A stretch of 64,000 bases of DNA from Vespa crabro (lineage: Eukaryota > Arthropoda > Insecta > Hymenoptera > Vespidae). The position numbers were made by a program, and so were the translations under genes. Every line of letters begins with the position of its first letter. Position 1 is the stretch's first letter. The stretch covers positions 2,683,839-2,747,838 of the forward strand of contig NC_060960.1 in NCBI RefSeq assembly GCF_910589235.1. Reading direction: 5' to 3'. Positions 44,715 to 55,226 of this stretch are shown here, piece by piece. The notes under the pieces were generated by a model. The model had not been told where the DNA came from. It searched no databases and was given only the letters and a program-made list of their open reading frames with translations.

Positions 44715-47700
44715 TTATTGATGCCTTGTAAGGTCAACAATAAAAAGTGCTGCTTCATCTTCTTCAATTTCACTTAAAAGATCATGCATCTGTGTAAGTG
44801 TAATATCATTCTGTATCTAAAAAAGTGAAACAATTTTGAATAAATCGTAAATAAGAGTTTATATATGGAGAATACAAAATAATATAATAAAATAATAATA
44901 TAACTTACATCTATATAATTTAAAAGTAATAAGGATGGACTTAATGAGTTTTGGCACAATGACTGTAAAAGAAATTCAAGATTTAGATGTTTAACTAATT
45001 TTTTCCAGCCTTTTGTTTTATCCAAAATTGTGGCTAATTTTTGTTTATTTTCGTTGCTCAACCAATTATTTTCTGTATCCTCTTCCAATATTTCTTCTTT
45101 TGTAAATAAGGCTAATTCATTTTCATCTTGTGTATTGTTACCATGATCCATAAGAAGTTGCAAAATCTGTAAGAAAGCACAGATATAATATTTTCAAACC
45201 TGGAATTATCTTACAAGTATTTATTTACACATTTTTATTAAACTTATTTACTTCCGGCTTATTAGTGGCTAAATCAAAGGATGATTGTCCAGCAGTTTTT
45301 TTCATATTTTCGTCTTCAGATTCTGCTTCAACTTTTATGTTAACATCTTCATTTATCTCTTGTTCAGTCTGTTCGCAATTATATTGTTTATTACTTTAAC
45401 ATAGATTTTATGTTTTAAATCTTTGAAATAAATGTTTATACAAAAAAATGACTATATATAATTCATATATATATACATACCTCGTCTAAATTTGAACCAC
45501 TATTATTTTGAATATGTGGATCTGCTCCGTATTGCATTAATAATTTGCATAATTCTTTTGCTCTTGTTCCAGTATATGCTACTGCAGTATGTAATGCCGT
45601 GTTTCCACTAAAATTTCTTTTGTTTATATCAATATCACTCTGTAAAAATTAATAGTAATTAAATATTAATACATTATCACTCGATAAATACCAAAAATAA
45701 ATTTTTATGTTAATTTATTTATACATTAAGCTTACATTTCTCAATAAAAATTCAACTATTTTTTTATGACCTCCTTCAACTGCTATATGTAATACAGTAC
45801 GGCCATACGATTTATCCGTATTATTTACATTACTTCCTACTCGAACGAGAGAGCGTACAGCATCATATGAACCTGCTTCTGCAGCGAGTTGTAAAGGTGT
45901 CCATCCAAGATCATTGTAACTTTCAATATTAATTAGTTTATTGGATAATAAAACATCAACACATGCTCCAGCATTAGGTACTACAATAAATTTATAAATT
46001 TATAAATTTTTTATAAAGAATAATAGAAATGTATTTGATATAAAACAAAATGATCATAATTGTGTGTTTATATTATATGTGTATGTGTATATATATATTT
46101 CTTATAGGACTTACTTCTTACAGCAGTATGTAATGGAGAGAAACCATGGTCATCACATATACTTGGATCTGCTCCGAGCGTTAATAATGCTTCTATAATG
46201 ACTGGCTGATTTTGTAGGACAGCATAATGTAATGGTGTCTAATTTGTGAAATAATAATAAAAAATTCATATAATAAAAGTAATTAGCATAAATGATAAAA
46301 TATTAATTATTGATATTTTAATGTAATATAAAAGAAAACATACTTTTCCTGAACTGTTTTGGATATTTACAATTATTTGATATTCTGGATCAATTCCCAT
46401 AAGTATCAAAATATATTTTACAATGTCACATTGACCATAACGTAAAGCTACATGTAATGGTGAATCACCATAAGTAGACCTATCCATAAGTAACTTCTTT
46501 AATTGTTTTTTTTTATTAGAACTAATTTCTCCATTTTTATCACTTTTTTCTATGCGAATAATATTCATGGCTTCAAAAACAATATTCTTGGCAAACATGA
46601 CATCGTCATCCAACTGGTAAAAATAATAAAAATATATTCATGTAGTAGATGATTACATAAAATTTATATTGTTATTATAATAATAAATATAAGAAAAATA
46701 AATTGGAAAAAGACCTACTTTTTTTGTAGTTGGACCATCAGATGTCAGCACTCCTTCTTCACTATTATTTAATAGTTGCATATATTCTACAATTATAATG
46801 TATTAAATGTATTAAATACCTTCTTAAATACAGATAAATCATAAAAGATTAAATAAACCTGTATTTGACAGTAACTTACTATCCAGGTCTATGGTGTTAA
46901 CAAAATTACGTAATTCCGAAGATGAGCAACCTTGTAATAAGATGTCTTTTATTTCATTTGAAATTTCTTGGCTATCATTCCATTTTGTAAATGAATCATT
47001 GTTTTGCATAGTAGGTAACGATTGTGTCAATTCAATACTATTTGAATAAGATATACGTGGTCTTTTCTTACCTACATAAAGCAAAGAAAATAAATTAGAA
47101 TTATATATTCAAAAAATGTATAAACCTAATAAAAATTAAAAGTAAATACCTAATATTTTGTCACTTGGCTTATATGTAAATTTAATAGGTTCTGAGCAAT
47201 CATGATCACTTGGTCGTTCTAACTGTATATAAACTTCTTTTGATGAGGTAATATTTATATCTTTATATGGTGGAGTGCTTAAATATAAAATCGGATATTA
47301 TAAAGATGAATATTAATATTGCTGATTTTGGATACATGAACTTATACATACCGAAATACAATAGCATATTGATGATGTACATCTAACTCAGAAAAACGGC
47401 CATAATCAAACCAGATTTCATTATCATCTTCATTTAATTCAAAAAATTTTATTCTTATATTTTCTGAAATAAAAAATTTTAATAATTTAACATATTTTCC
47501 ATGTTATTTGGTAATGGAGAAAAATTTGTTATTTACTTTTTCCAACTTTTTCTACTAATATAAATACTTCTTCTCCACCTTCACAAGAACTTGTAAATTT
47601 ATCAATTCTGCAGATTTTCAATTCCCCAGTAAGAGCACTTTCTGAAAGAATAAAAATTATGCAATTAAATCATACATGTATAAAATGTTACACAGATAAA

Positions 47701-49788
47701 AAAAATAAATTACATTATTTAATTAAAATACTTACTAAGATTATTAATCGGATTGGAATAAACGGGTTCTGTAAGTGGATTCATAATATTATTACTACCC
47801 TTAATAAAAGCTTGAAAGCACAGAGATACACTATTAAGATTTATTGATTTTTGTTTAATATCTGCATCAGCTTTAATCTGCGAAAATAAATATTTATATT
47901 ACTGATAATTATTATTTATTATCCATTTTAATATTATACAGGGTGTCTCAGGTTTAAACGATCAAACTTCACCAGTATATTCTATGAGTAGAAATAAGAA
48001 AAAATGTTATATAAACACAGGCCCATAAATGCCTTATAAAAAGATTATAACAAAAATATAAAAGCAAAAGGCAATAGAGTATTCATTGTTGATAGTTCAC
48101 AATGTAATAATAAGCCAATGTTCAAAGAATCTGCTTTTTTAACTATGGTTACTTTTTGAAATAATTAAACGCAATCGAATAACATAAAGTTCGAATTGTG
48201 TAAACATCTTGCAATCATACTTTTACGATGAGTTTCATTGAATAAATAAATATATCAATTTCAAAAAGATAAGATTTTTTTTTCTTATTTCTACCTATTG
48301 AATATATTAAAAGATTATCTTTCCATGAAATCATTTATACCTGTACTTCATCACGTATTGAAAGAGTTGCATTAATATTTTTTCTTTTACGTTCTTCTAG
48401 TAACTCAAATTGAAGTTTTCGTACAAGTTCATCCTTAATATGTTTTTTTGCAGTATGTATTATACCCAGTCCATGAAATCTATAAAATATTGCATTTAGA
48501 AAACATATAGTAAAATTTGGAAAACATATATAGCTATATAAAATGATTTTATATTGTTTTATATAAAATAATAAAGATATAAATTATAAATATATAAATT
48601 ATATATTTATTATTAAATATATCAATTATTTTAAAAATATCAAATATTTTGTATCAACATACGCAGCAGTAAATTGATTTTCTTGAGAAACTTCTATTTC
48701 ATGGGGATCATCTTTATCTTTATGTCCTTCCCTTTTGATTAAATGATGAGCATGTGGAAGTCTTTCTTTTTTATCATCCGATGTAACCAATGTACAGCGA
48801 ACTATTGCTTTATCATGAAAATTTCTTAACTGAAATAAATTTTAGAAACTTTTTAAATTTTAATTACAAAACGTTGAAAATTTTTTTCAATATTCATGAT
48901 ACGATTATTATTTTGTTAAGAAATTAGTTATACTTACTTGAACAGTAGGAGCAGTCTTTCTATGAGCACTCATATTATTTGATGCAACTAAACTTCCATG
49001 TGTACCGATCATTTCAGATTTATAACGAAACCTAAATTTCTCTATTGGTTGCTCTGTTATGACAAGATGTGGTTCACCAGCTAGTCCCAATTAAGACAAG
49101 TTTATTAATTATTTTATAAGATTTTTTTACTTTCATATGTTGTAATTAGATTATTTTAGAATAATAAAAAAGAAAATATATGTACCAATAAAATCATCTA
49201 ATACATATGTAGACATATGTGATGGTGATGAAGTAGTAGACATAGGTGATTCAATATTGAAATTTATGTGTGGATCTATAGAATTATTATAGAGACTCAA
49301 TGAACTAGTATCGTTAATGAACATTGGATCTGAATAAAAAAAGAAAACAATTTATTAGTTATTTAATATATGAATGATTTCAATATTTATTAATATAATA
49401 TTTTTATGATTATATACATATTAAATATATATTAATCTATATAAAAAAATTATTTTTCATTATATATTTAAACATAGATTGCAATCATATAATCGTTTAC
49501 ATAAATGCATGATACTTTTGTACGAATATTAAATTATTATTCAGAACATTTAAATACTACACTCTTTTTCGTTAACGTTGAAAATGCCACCTATACTTTG
49601 AGAAATACGTTTACTATTAAAAATAATTTGTTATAACAAGAACCATCATTTTTAGTAGAATTCTAATAAAAAACAAACATAAATCTTAAAGAAATCATTA
49701 TCCAATTACCATTTCCGTAAGTACCATAATCCTGCAGACCATTGATTGCTTCTCTCATCACTACGAAACTTTCATATGCTTTCGGCAT
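44715..49788 (-). CDS. Rel: Relish, NF-kB p100/p105-type factor of the Imd pathway
   Basis: Eighteen exons join in phase to 897 aa: 49788-49710, 49329-49186, 49080-48938, 48829-48663, 48479-48341, 47877-47736, 47641-47537, 47463-47352, 47277-47150, 47071-46880, 46786-46719, 46613-46344, 46238-46115, 45980-45736, 45639-45481, 45368-45252, 45166-44909 and 44816-44715. The Rel homology DNA-binding part starts about residue 75 (GEPHLVITEQPIEKFRFRYK, then SEMIGTHGSL) and the IPT/dimer domain follows (EEVFILVEKV, YAIVFRTPPY). A nuclear signal KKRPR is at 388-392. Ankyrin repeats span about 515-740 (SPLHVALRYG, TPLHYAVLQN, TPLQLAAEAG, TVLHIAVEGG, TALHTAVAYT), followed by a death domain at about 800-890. 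The linker has LTSD467-G468, resembling a Dredd site. The ATG at 49788 lies 14 bases inside an exon with its own acceptor, so a 5' exon exists and could carry an alternative start. Only the third exon's acceptor (ACTAG) is weak. Confidence 0.95.
47940..48310. mobile_element. Probable non-autonomous transposon in a Relish intron
   Basis: The left end begins GGGTGTCTCAGGTTTAAACG, a style of terminus common in DNA transposons. The stretch TATATTCTATGAGTAGAAAT at 47976 and following has an imperfect inverted partner ending at 48306 (TATATTCAATAGGTAGAAAT on the minus strand), each followed by AAGAAAAAA. The interior has no open frame. The right boundary is not clear and may be close to the donor at 48340. 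Confidence 0.55.
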
Positions 49789-50854
49789 TTTTAAATGCAC
49801 TAATAAAAGAAACAAATAAATTCTGAAATGTACAATATATTCCACAAAGTCCACCACCTTTTTAACCTTAATCTATTTTCAATCAGACAACATGGAAAAA
49901 CAAAACGATTGCTATCTTATAAAGATCTGTTCAGACTGCGCACAATGTACTCACCAAATAGATATTATCACAGTGACTCAATATTCAATGCATTGACAAA
50001 GTAACCTTGATAAACGTTAAGGTTTTTCCCCGTGAAGTAACAAACACAAAGAATCAATTGCGTGTAGAACGTGGGTTTTCACGCGCATGACAATATGCTT
50101 AATTCTCAATACCTGATTTTTTGAAGGTTACAAATTTCATTTTTTTATAATTAAATAGTAAACTAATAAGACTAAATCCTATTAAATGTTTCATAAAATT
50201 CACTTTTCTTTATTTTTTCGATTATAAACTAACAAAAATAAATTTCTCTTTTTTAAAAATAAATAGAATATTCCGTTATTATTCATATATATTACAGTTA
50301 TAAAATATTTTTCTGTTACGTAAACGATTTAAACTTTTAATAAAGTAAGAAGTATTTGTTGATATTCATATTTAAGCATATTTGTTACAGCAAGTTGTGT
50401 AATTACGTTTAGACAAATTTAAAGTTTTTTTTTTCTTATAATACTTCGTATATATTACCATATCTCAAAATAATAATCGAATTTAATGAAATAGATTGGT
50501 AAATAAATGTCAAGTAATGATAGTAGTATTCATATTTTTATTCTTTTTTGTTTAAAAAATATTTTAATTTTTGTAAAATTTGTACTTTTAGTTTGTCAAC
50601 AACTTTATAGTTGTGTCGATATATTACCGATAGAATGCAAGCGAGCTGTAAAAAGGCGTAACAAAAAATATTGTCGATGGATGTAGTAACACTCACTGTA
50701 AGGATCTTATAAACGTGGTGGGGATCATTATCGCAATGTTCTACGTCTTATATGTGGGAAAGGAGCAGTATTAAACAGTACATAGTTTTAATTCATTACA
50801 GCATCAACTAATTATACTAATCAAGGTTCTGTTTAACCGACATAGTGGATTAAT
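49789..50854. promoter_or_regulatory. Divergent promoter region Relish / lambda-crystallin
   Basis: 1.07 kb between start codons. The Relish exon continues a few bases to an acceptor (TTTATTAG) at about 49802. GC-richer DNA at about 49880-50110 contains kB-like words (see 50021-50031). No gene is visible. Confidence 0.55.
50021..50031 (-). promoter_or_regulatory. kB-like site upstream of Relish
   Basis: Minus strand GGGGAAAAACC, close to insect Rel-binding consensus sequences, about 230 bases upstream of the Relish ATG. Relish genes are often self-induced. Assignment is by motif alone. Confidence 0.35.
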
Positions 50855-51951
50855 ATGTCTACCAAAAATGAAAAAATTGGTATCATCGGAAGGTAAATAC
50901 ATCTTAAAATTTAAATCATTTAATCTAATTAATAAGTAAATTTTTATGAAGGAAACTTCATTTAAATTTGTAAGTAAATCGTTGAAGTATTTACAAGTAA
51001 ATTATTAAAGTATTTATATTTGCTATCAGTAAATATAATTTTCTTTTTTTGTAAACTTTCGTATATTCTAAATGATCTTTGGTAATAAAAACGATAAACT
51101 TGTTTAGTTCATTCAATAGATGATCTGCGTATAAAATTTTGTACAATGATTTTAAAGTAAAATAACCAGTTTTAGGCTTTTTATCGACTTCCAAGAAAAA
51201 ATATTACGTTACCTTGTTTATTTCTTTTTCTTGTTAATTGCGTCTAATGATTGCTATTAAAGTCTTTCACATTCTTTTAACTTCGTATTATTTTTTATAT
51301 GTGTCATTCACTATTTGAAGACAAAAGAATATCACAAAATTAATAATTTTTTGAGAAATCCACTAGTAATGTTTCCAAATTGAACTCTAAAAACACAATA
51401 TTGAGCTGTATTTTTTAAAGATAAGATAATAAAATAGAACGGCAAAATTTATGAGTATAATCCTTCATTATATATATATATATATATATATATTATGCCT
51501 GTAGATGTGTGTATATATATATATATGTGTATAATATCTATCTAGATAGAGTGCACTTGCAAATAAATAAGACCTATACATGTAACTTATAACTGCTATC
51601 ACATCGCATTACATACGATGTTCTCAAGTTTTTTTTAATAGACTTATTTGCTTTCATATTATAGTAATATTATTTTATATTATTTTTATAGTAATATTAT
51701 TTAAATAAATATTAAAATTTTAATTCATATAAAATTTTCAGTGGTTTAATTGGCCGCAGCTGGGCGATGCTATTTGCCAGTGTGGGATATCAAGTGACAA
51801 TTTACGATATTGTCGAAGAACAAATTACGAATGCTCTCGAAGACATTCAAAAGCAATTACATCGTCTGGAAAAAGATAGCCTCCTTCGTGGTTCTCTTTC
51901 TGCTGCTCAACAATTTCAACTTATTAAGGGTATACTTTATATAATAATTTG

Positions 51952-51985
<34 letters not shown>

Positions 51986-53390
51986 TCGATTTATCATAAG
52001 TATAAACATACATGTGAGATGGGAGAGAAAACTTGTTCAAACTTTAATTTTTATTTTTTGATTGTAAATATTATCTGATATGTTTTATCATACAATTTTT
52101 TATGAAATTTGATTCATTTATCAGAAAGTCAATACTTTGTCGAATCGAGTTATATAACTGTTAGAGAACTTATATAAGATAAGTAAAGATTAAGGCATAC
52201 ATAGATATCTGTCTATATTGGGAGGAGGAAAAAAGGGTTAAAGAATAAAAATTCAAGTTATAAATAACGCTGGTAAATTTTTAAAAAATGTATTTTATTG
52301 GAAACTTGCATATGGAAAGGTTATTGATTTAGTTCTTTGCGAAAGCAATATGCAATAATATAATTTCTTTAAACGTTTCCGACTATATATATTTAATGTT
52401 ATGGATTAATATAAAAATAATAAGATATTTTTTGACTCTTAGGATCATCGAATTTAATTGAAACTGTAAAAGATGCAAAGCTTATTCAAGAATGCGTACC
52501 GGAGAATTTACAGTTAAAAGTGAAAGTTTACAATGATCTCGACAAGATTGTCGATAATAAAGTTATTTTATCGTCATCCACGTCGACATTTCGTCCTTCG
52601 CTTTATAGTGAGAAATTGAAACATCGAGATCAAGTAGTTGTATCTCATCCCGTGAGTAAGATATCTCTTTTATACCAAAATTTTTTTGTGATATATTTAT
52701 TAAAATATTTTATAAATTTAGGTAAATCCACCGTATTATGTGCCTCTGGTTGAAATAGTTCCAGCACCATGGACTCGTTCCGAAATACCAAATCAAACAA
52801 AAGCCATTATGATTGAAATCGGTCAATCACCTGTCGTTCTCACTAGAGAAATTGATGGATTTGCTCTGAATAGAATACAGTATGGTCGCATTGTAATTTT
52901 AAAGATTTTTGTATGATAAATCGCACCTTTTTAATGAACTTATTATTATTTAAATCTCTTATGTTTTACAGGTATGCAATCTTAAATGAAGCATGGAGAT
53001 TAGTAGCTGATGGTGTGCTTAGTGCAAAAGATATAGATGCAGTTATGAGCGAAGGCCTTGGAATGAGATATGCATTTCTAGGTGCTTTTGAAGCCGCGCA
53101 TCTTAATTCCGAAGGTATATATAGTAATAAAAATAAACAAATATATACATCTAAGATATACTTTTCTTTCAGGTATGAAAAAGTATTGCGAGGTATATAA
53201 TAAATCAATTTATGATGTAAGTGTAACTTTCGGTCCGGTACCAAAATTTGTTGGAGATATGGCGGATAAAATTAGTAATGAATTAAATGAGATGTGTCCT
53301 CTTGATAAATTACAAGAACGACGTGCATGGAGAGATAAGGCGTTAACGAAGTTATCGATCTTGAAGAAAGAATTGAATAAAGAAAAATAA
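50855..53390 (+). CDS. CRYL1: Lambda-crystallin homologue / L-gulonate 3-dehydrogenase
   Basis: Six exons in phase: 50855-50892, 51742-51929, 52443-52651, 52722-52879, 52972-53114 and 53173-53390, giving 317 aa (human CRYL1 is 319). The N-terminal Rossmann fold has GSGLIGRSWAMLFASVGYQV with the GxGxxG motif, then the acidic residue of YDIVEE. The catalytic region includes SSSTSTFRPS, SHPVNPPYYVPLVEIVPAPW and REIDGFALNRIQYAILNEAW, and the C-terminal 3HCDH domain has GLGMRYAFLGAFEAAHLN. It should oxidise L-gulonate with NAD in the uronate cycle; the motifs expected of an active enzyme appear present. The first exon is only 38 coding bases and its intron is about 850 bases. It converges on RpL24. 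Confidence 0.95.
51952..51979. repeat. Poly(A) tract in CRYL1 intron 2
   Basis: A run of about 28 A directly after the donor region of the second exon. Confidence 0.95.
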
Positions 53391-53457
53391 AGCTACAGTT
53401 GGTACTACAACAGTTACTCTACTACGTACAAAGTATAAAATACTTTAATCGGAATTA

Positions 53458-53463
53458 AATAAA
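53458..53463 (+). terminator. Poly(A) signal AATAAA for CRYL1
   Basis: AATAAA about 70 bases after the CRYL1 stop. Confidence 0.65.
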
Positions 53464-53610
53464 CTATTGTTTTTATCATCCTATGTATATCCTTTCGAAA
53501 TATAATTTCCACGTGGAAGTTTTCTTTCACATAAATAAAATTGGAAGAAAATTAAAATGTTCGGACGTACTATTATTTAAAATAGAATTAAAAATCTTAA
53601 TTAAAATTAT

Positions 53611-53616
53611 TTTATT
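53611..53616 (-). terminator. Poly(A) signal AATAAA for RpL24
   Basis: AATAAA on the minus strand about 18 bases after the RpL24 stop, typical for a very short ribosomal protein 3' UTR. Confidence 0.65.
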
Positions 53617-53633
53617 GGTATGTCACAGAAAGA

Positions 53634-54751
53634 TTAACGTTTTCCACCAACACGAGGTGCAGATTTTTGCGTCACTTTTGCAGCTTTCTGTTTAGGCATA
53701 GCCTTAGTTTTAGGAGGCGCAACAGCCTTCTTTGTTGCTTTTGCTGCTTTCTTCTGTTCTTTAGCAGCCCTAAAAGTATATCAATGTATATACTATATAT
53801 ATGATGTATATACTATATCAGTGTATATATTAATATGATACACATATATATTAAATAATTAATATTTTTGTATGAACCCGCAAAAGCCAGACAGTGTTAT
53901 AATAATGCACAATTCTGGGTGAAGCAATCCATATTTATTTTAAGACATTCTGAAATCTAACACGATATAAAGATCTTGTTAGAGGAACAGTTGTCTATAG
54001 AGAAAAATACCTAGTTAACTTTGTATTGTACAAATCTTATATAAATAAGCAGGTAAATCGAATAATACTTACTTAATAGCTTGTTCTCTCTGTGCTTTAC
54101 GAATTTCTGGTTTCATGTTACGTTTAGCCAAGATATCTGTAAGAGAAGCACCCACAATAGCACGTTGGAATTTTTGAGTACGCCTTGTCCTCTTCTTGGC
54201 CTGTTCTTCTTCTTGTCCCTTTTTATGCTTTCGTCTGTATAATTTATATGACAAATATAATATAAAAAAATGAATATAGAAAATAAAAAAAGAAACTTAA
54301 AAAATTAAATGAACATACCTATACAAAACAGTCCATGTAACTTTTCTTGGATTACGCCTCATTAAGTGAGCAGATTCGCATTTTGAGTTGAGGAAAGTAA
54401 AAGTCTATAAAAAAGTAAGGTTATGTAGAAAAATAATAAATATATTTTTTATAGAGTTGTTAGTATTATATGATTACAAACAAAAAATTTATCCTAAAAT
54501 ACTCGAAATTGAATAACATTTATAAAATTAAAATAGATTTAAATATACCTTTCCATCAACTTTAACCATGGTTTTACCATGGCCAGGATATATTTTATAT
54601 CCGCTATAAGCGCAAAGACCGATCCTATAAAGATATAACACATATTAATAAAAATATTGTTCTTATTATCACCAACTATATACTTTGCATAAATTTAACA
54701 GGATTGCATTAAGCTTATTAGATATTCTCATATAAGCGCAACTTACTTCAT
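53634..54751 (-). CDS. RpL24: 60S ribosomal protein L24 (eL24)
   Basis: Five exons in phase: 54751-54747, 54624-54549, 54404-54319, 54234-54073 and 53769-53634, giving 154 aa, the normal size. The first coding exon is only ATG AA. The zinc-ribbon N-terminus reads KIGLCAYSGYKIYPGHGK and TFTFLNSKCESAHLMRRNP, then RKVTWTVLYRRKHKKGQ. The basic C-terminal tail contains KRTRRTQKFQRAIVGASLTD and a Lys/Ala-rich end (PRVGGKR). It is a late-joining large-subunit protein at the intersubunit bridge. Intron 4 hosts an H/ACA snoRNA. It is head to head with the DDX54 gene. Confidence 0.97.
53866..54000 (-). ncRNA. H/ACA box snoRNA in RpL24 intron 4
   Basis: On the host sense strand the roughly 135-nt segment folds as hairpin, H box, hairpin, ACA. 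The 5' hairpin has a lower stem AGACA/TGTCT and an upper stem CTAACA/TGTTAG, separated by an internal loop (ACTGTTCCT / ATTTCAGAA). The hinge is AAAATAA (H box ANANNA). The 3' hairpin has a lower stem ATGGATT/GGGTTCAT, an internal loop (GCTTCAC / CTTTTGC), and an upper stem CCAGA/TCTGG with inner GTG/CAC. It is followed at once by ACA (53871-53869) and three bases. In both hairpins the pocket lies 15 nt before the box, the distance required for pseudouridine guides. The target rRNA or snRNA site was not identified. Confidence 0.8.
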
Positions 54752-54763
54752 TTTAACTTTACA

Positions 54764-54774
54764 CGAAAGGAAAG
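54764..54774 (-). promoter_or_regulatory. TOP start of RpL24
   Basis: CTTTCCTTTCG on the minus strand about 13-23 bases before the ATG, the pyrimidine tract expected at the cap site of ribosomal protein mRNAs. Confidence 0.5.
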
Positions 54775-55226
54775 ATCCTACAAAAATGGCCGAAGCTTTC
54801 GTAGCATGCAGCTATGTTCACGCAAAACTTCAGGTCTACCAACTTTATAGATATTCAATAATTTGAACATAAATAATGAAATTTAGAAAGTTTGTATTGT
54901 ATATAATAATATAGCATATTAAAATTTATATTTTTTGTTCAATTTTTACATGAAGCAGTATTAACGAATAATTAATTTGGAGTATTAGTAATTGTACGTG
55001 AAGAAGTTTTACAAGGTTGTCTCACTGATTTTTAACTTCATAGCTCTTAAAAATCGTACATGTGCACTCAGATTTATTACACATGTGGTCAATGTGATGA
55101 TTTTTATTGTATTAGGTTATATTACACAATTAGCATGTTTGTATATTAACGATTGAAAGAAATCTTAACGTTGATGTCATTAAATTATTTATTTTGATTT
55201 AAGTAATTTTTAAATAAATATTTAAA
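54775..55226. promoter_or_regulatory. Compact divergent promoter RpL24 / DDX54
   Basis: 475 bases separate the two start codons of two ribosome-related genes. Includes AAATGGCCGAAG near 54784. No coding sequence. Confidence 0.5.
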
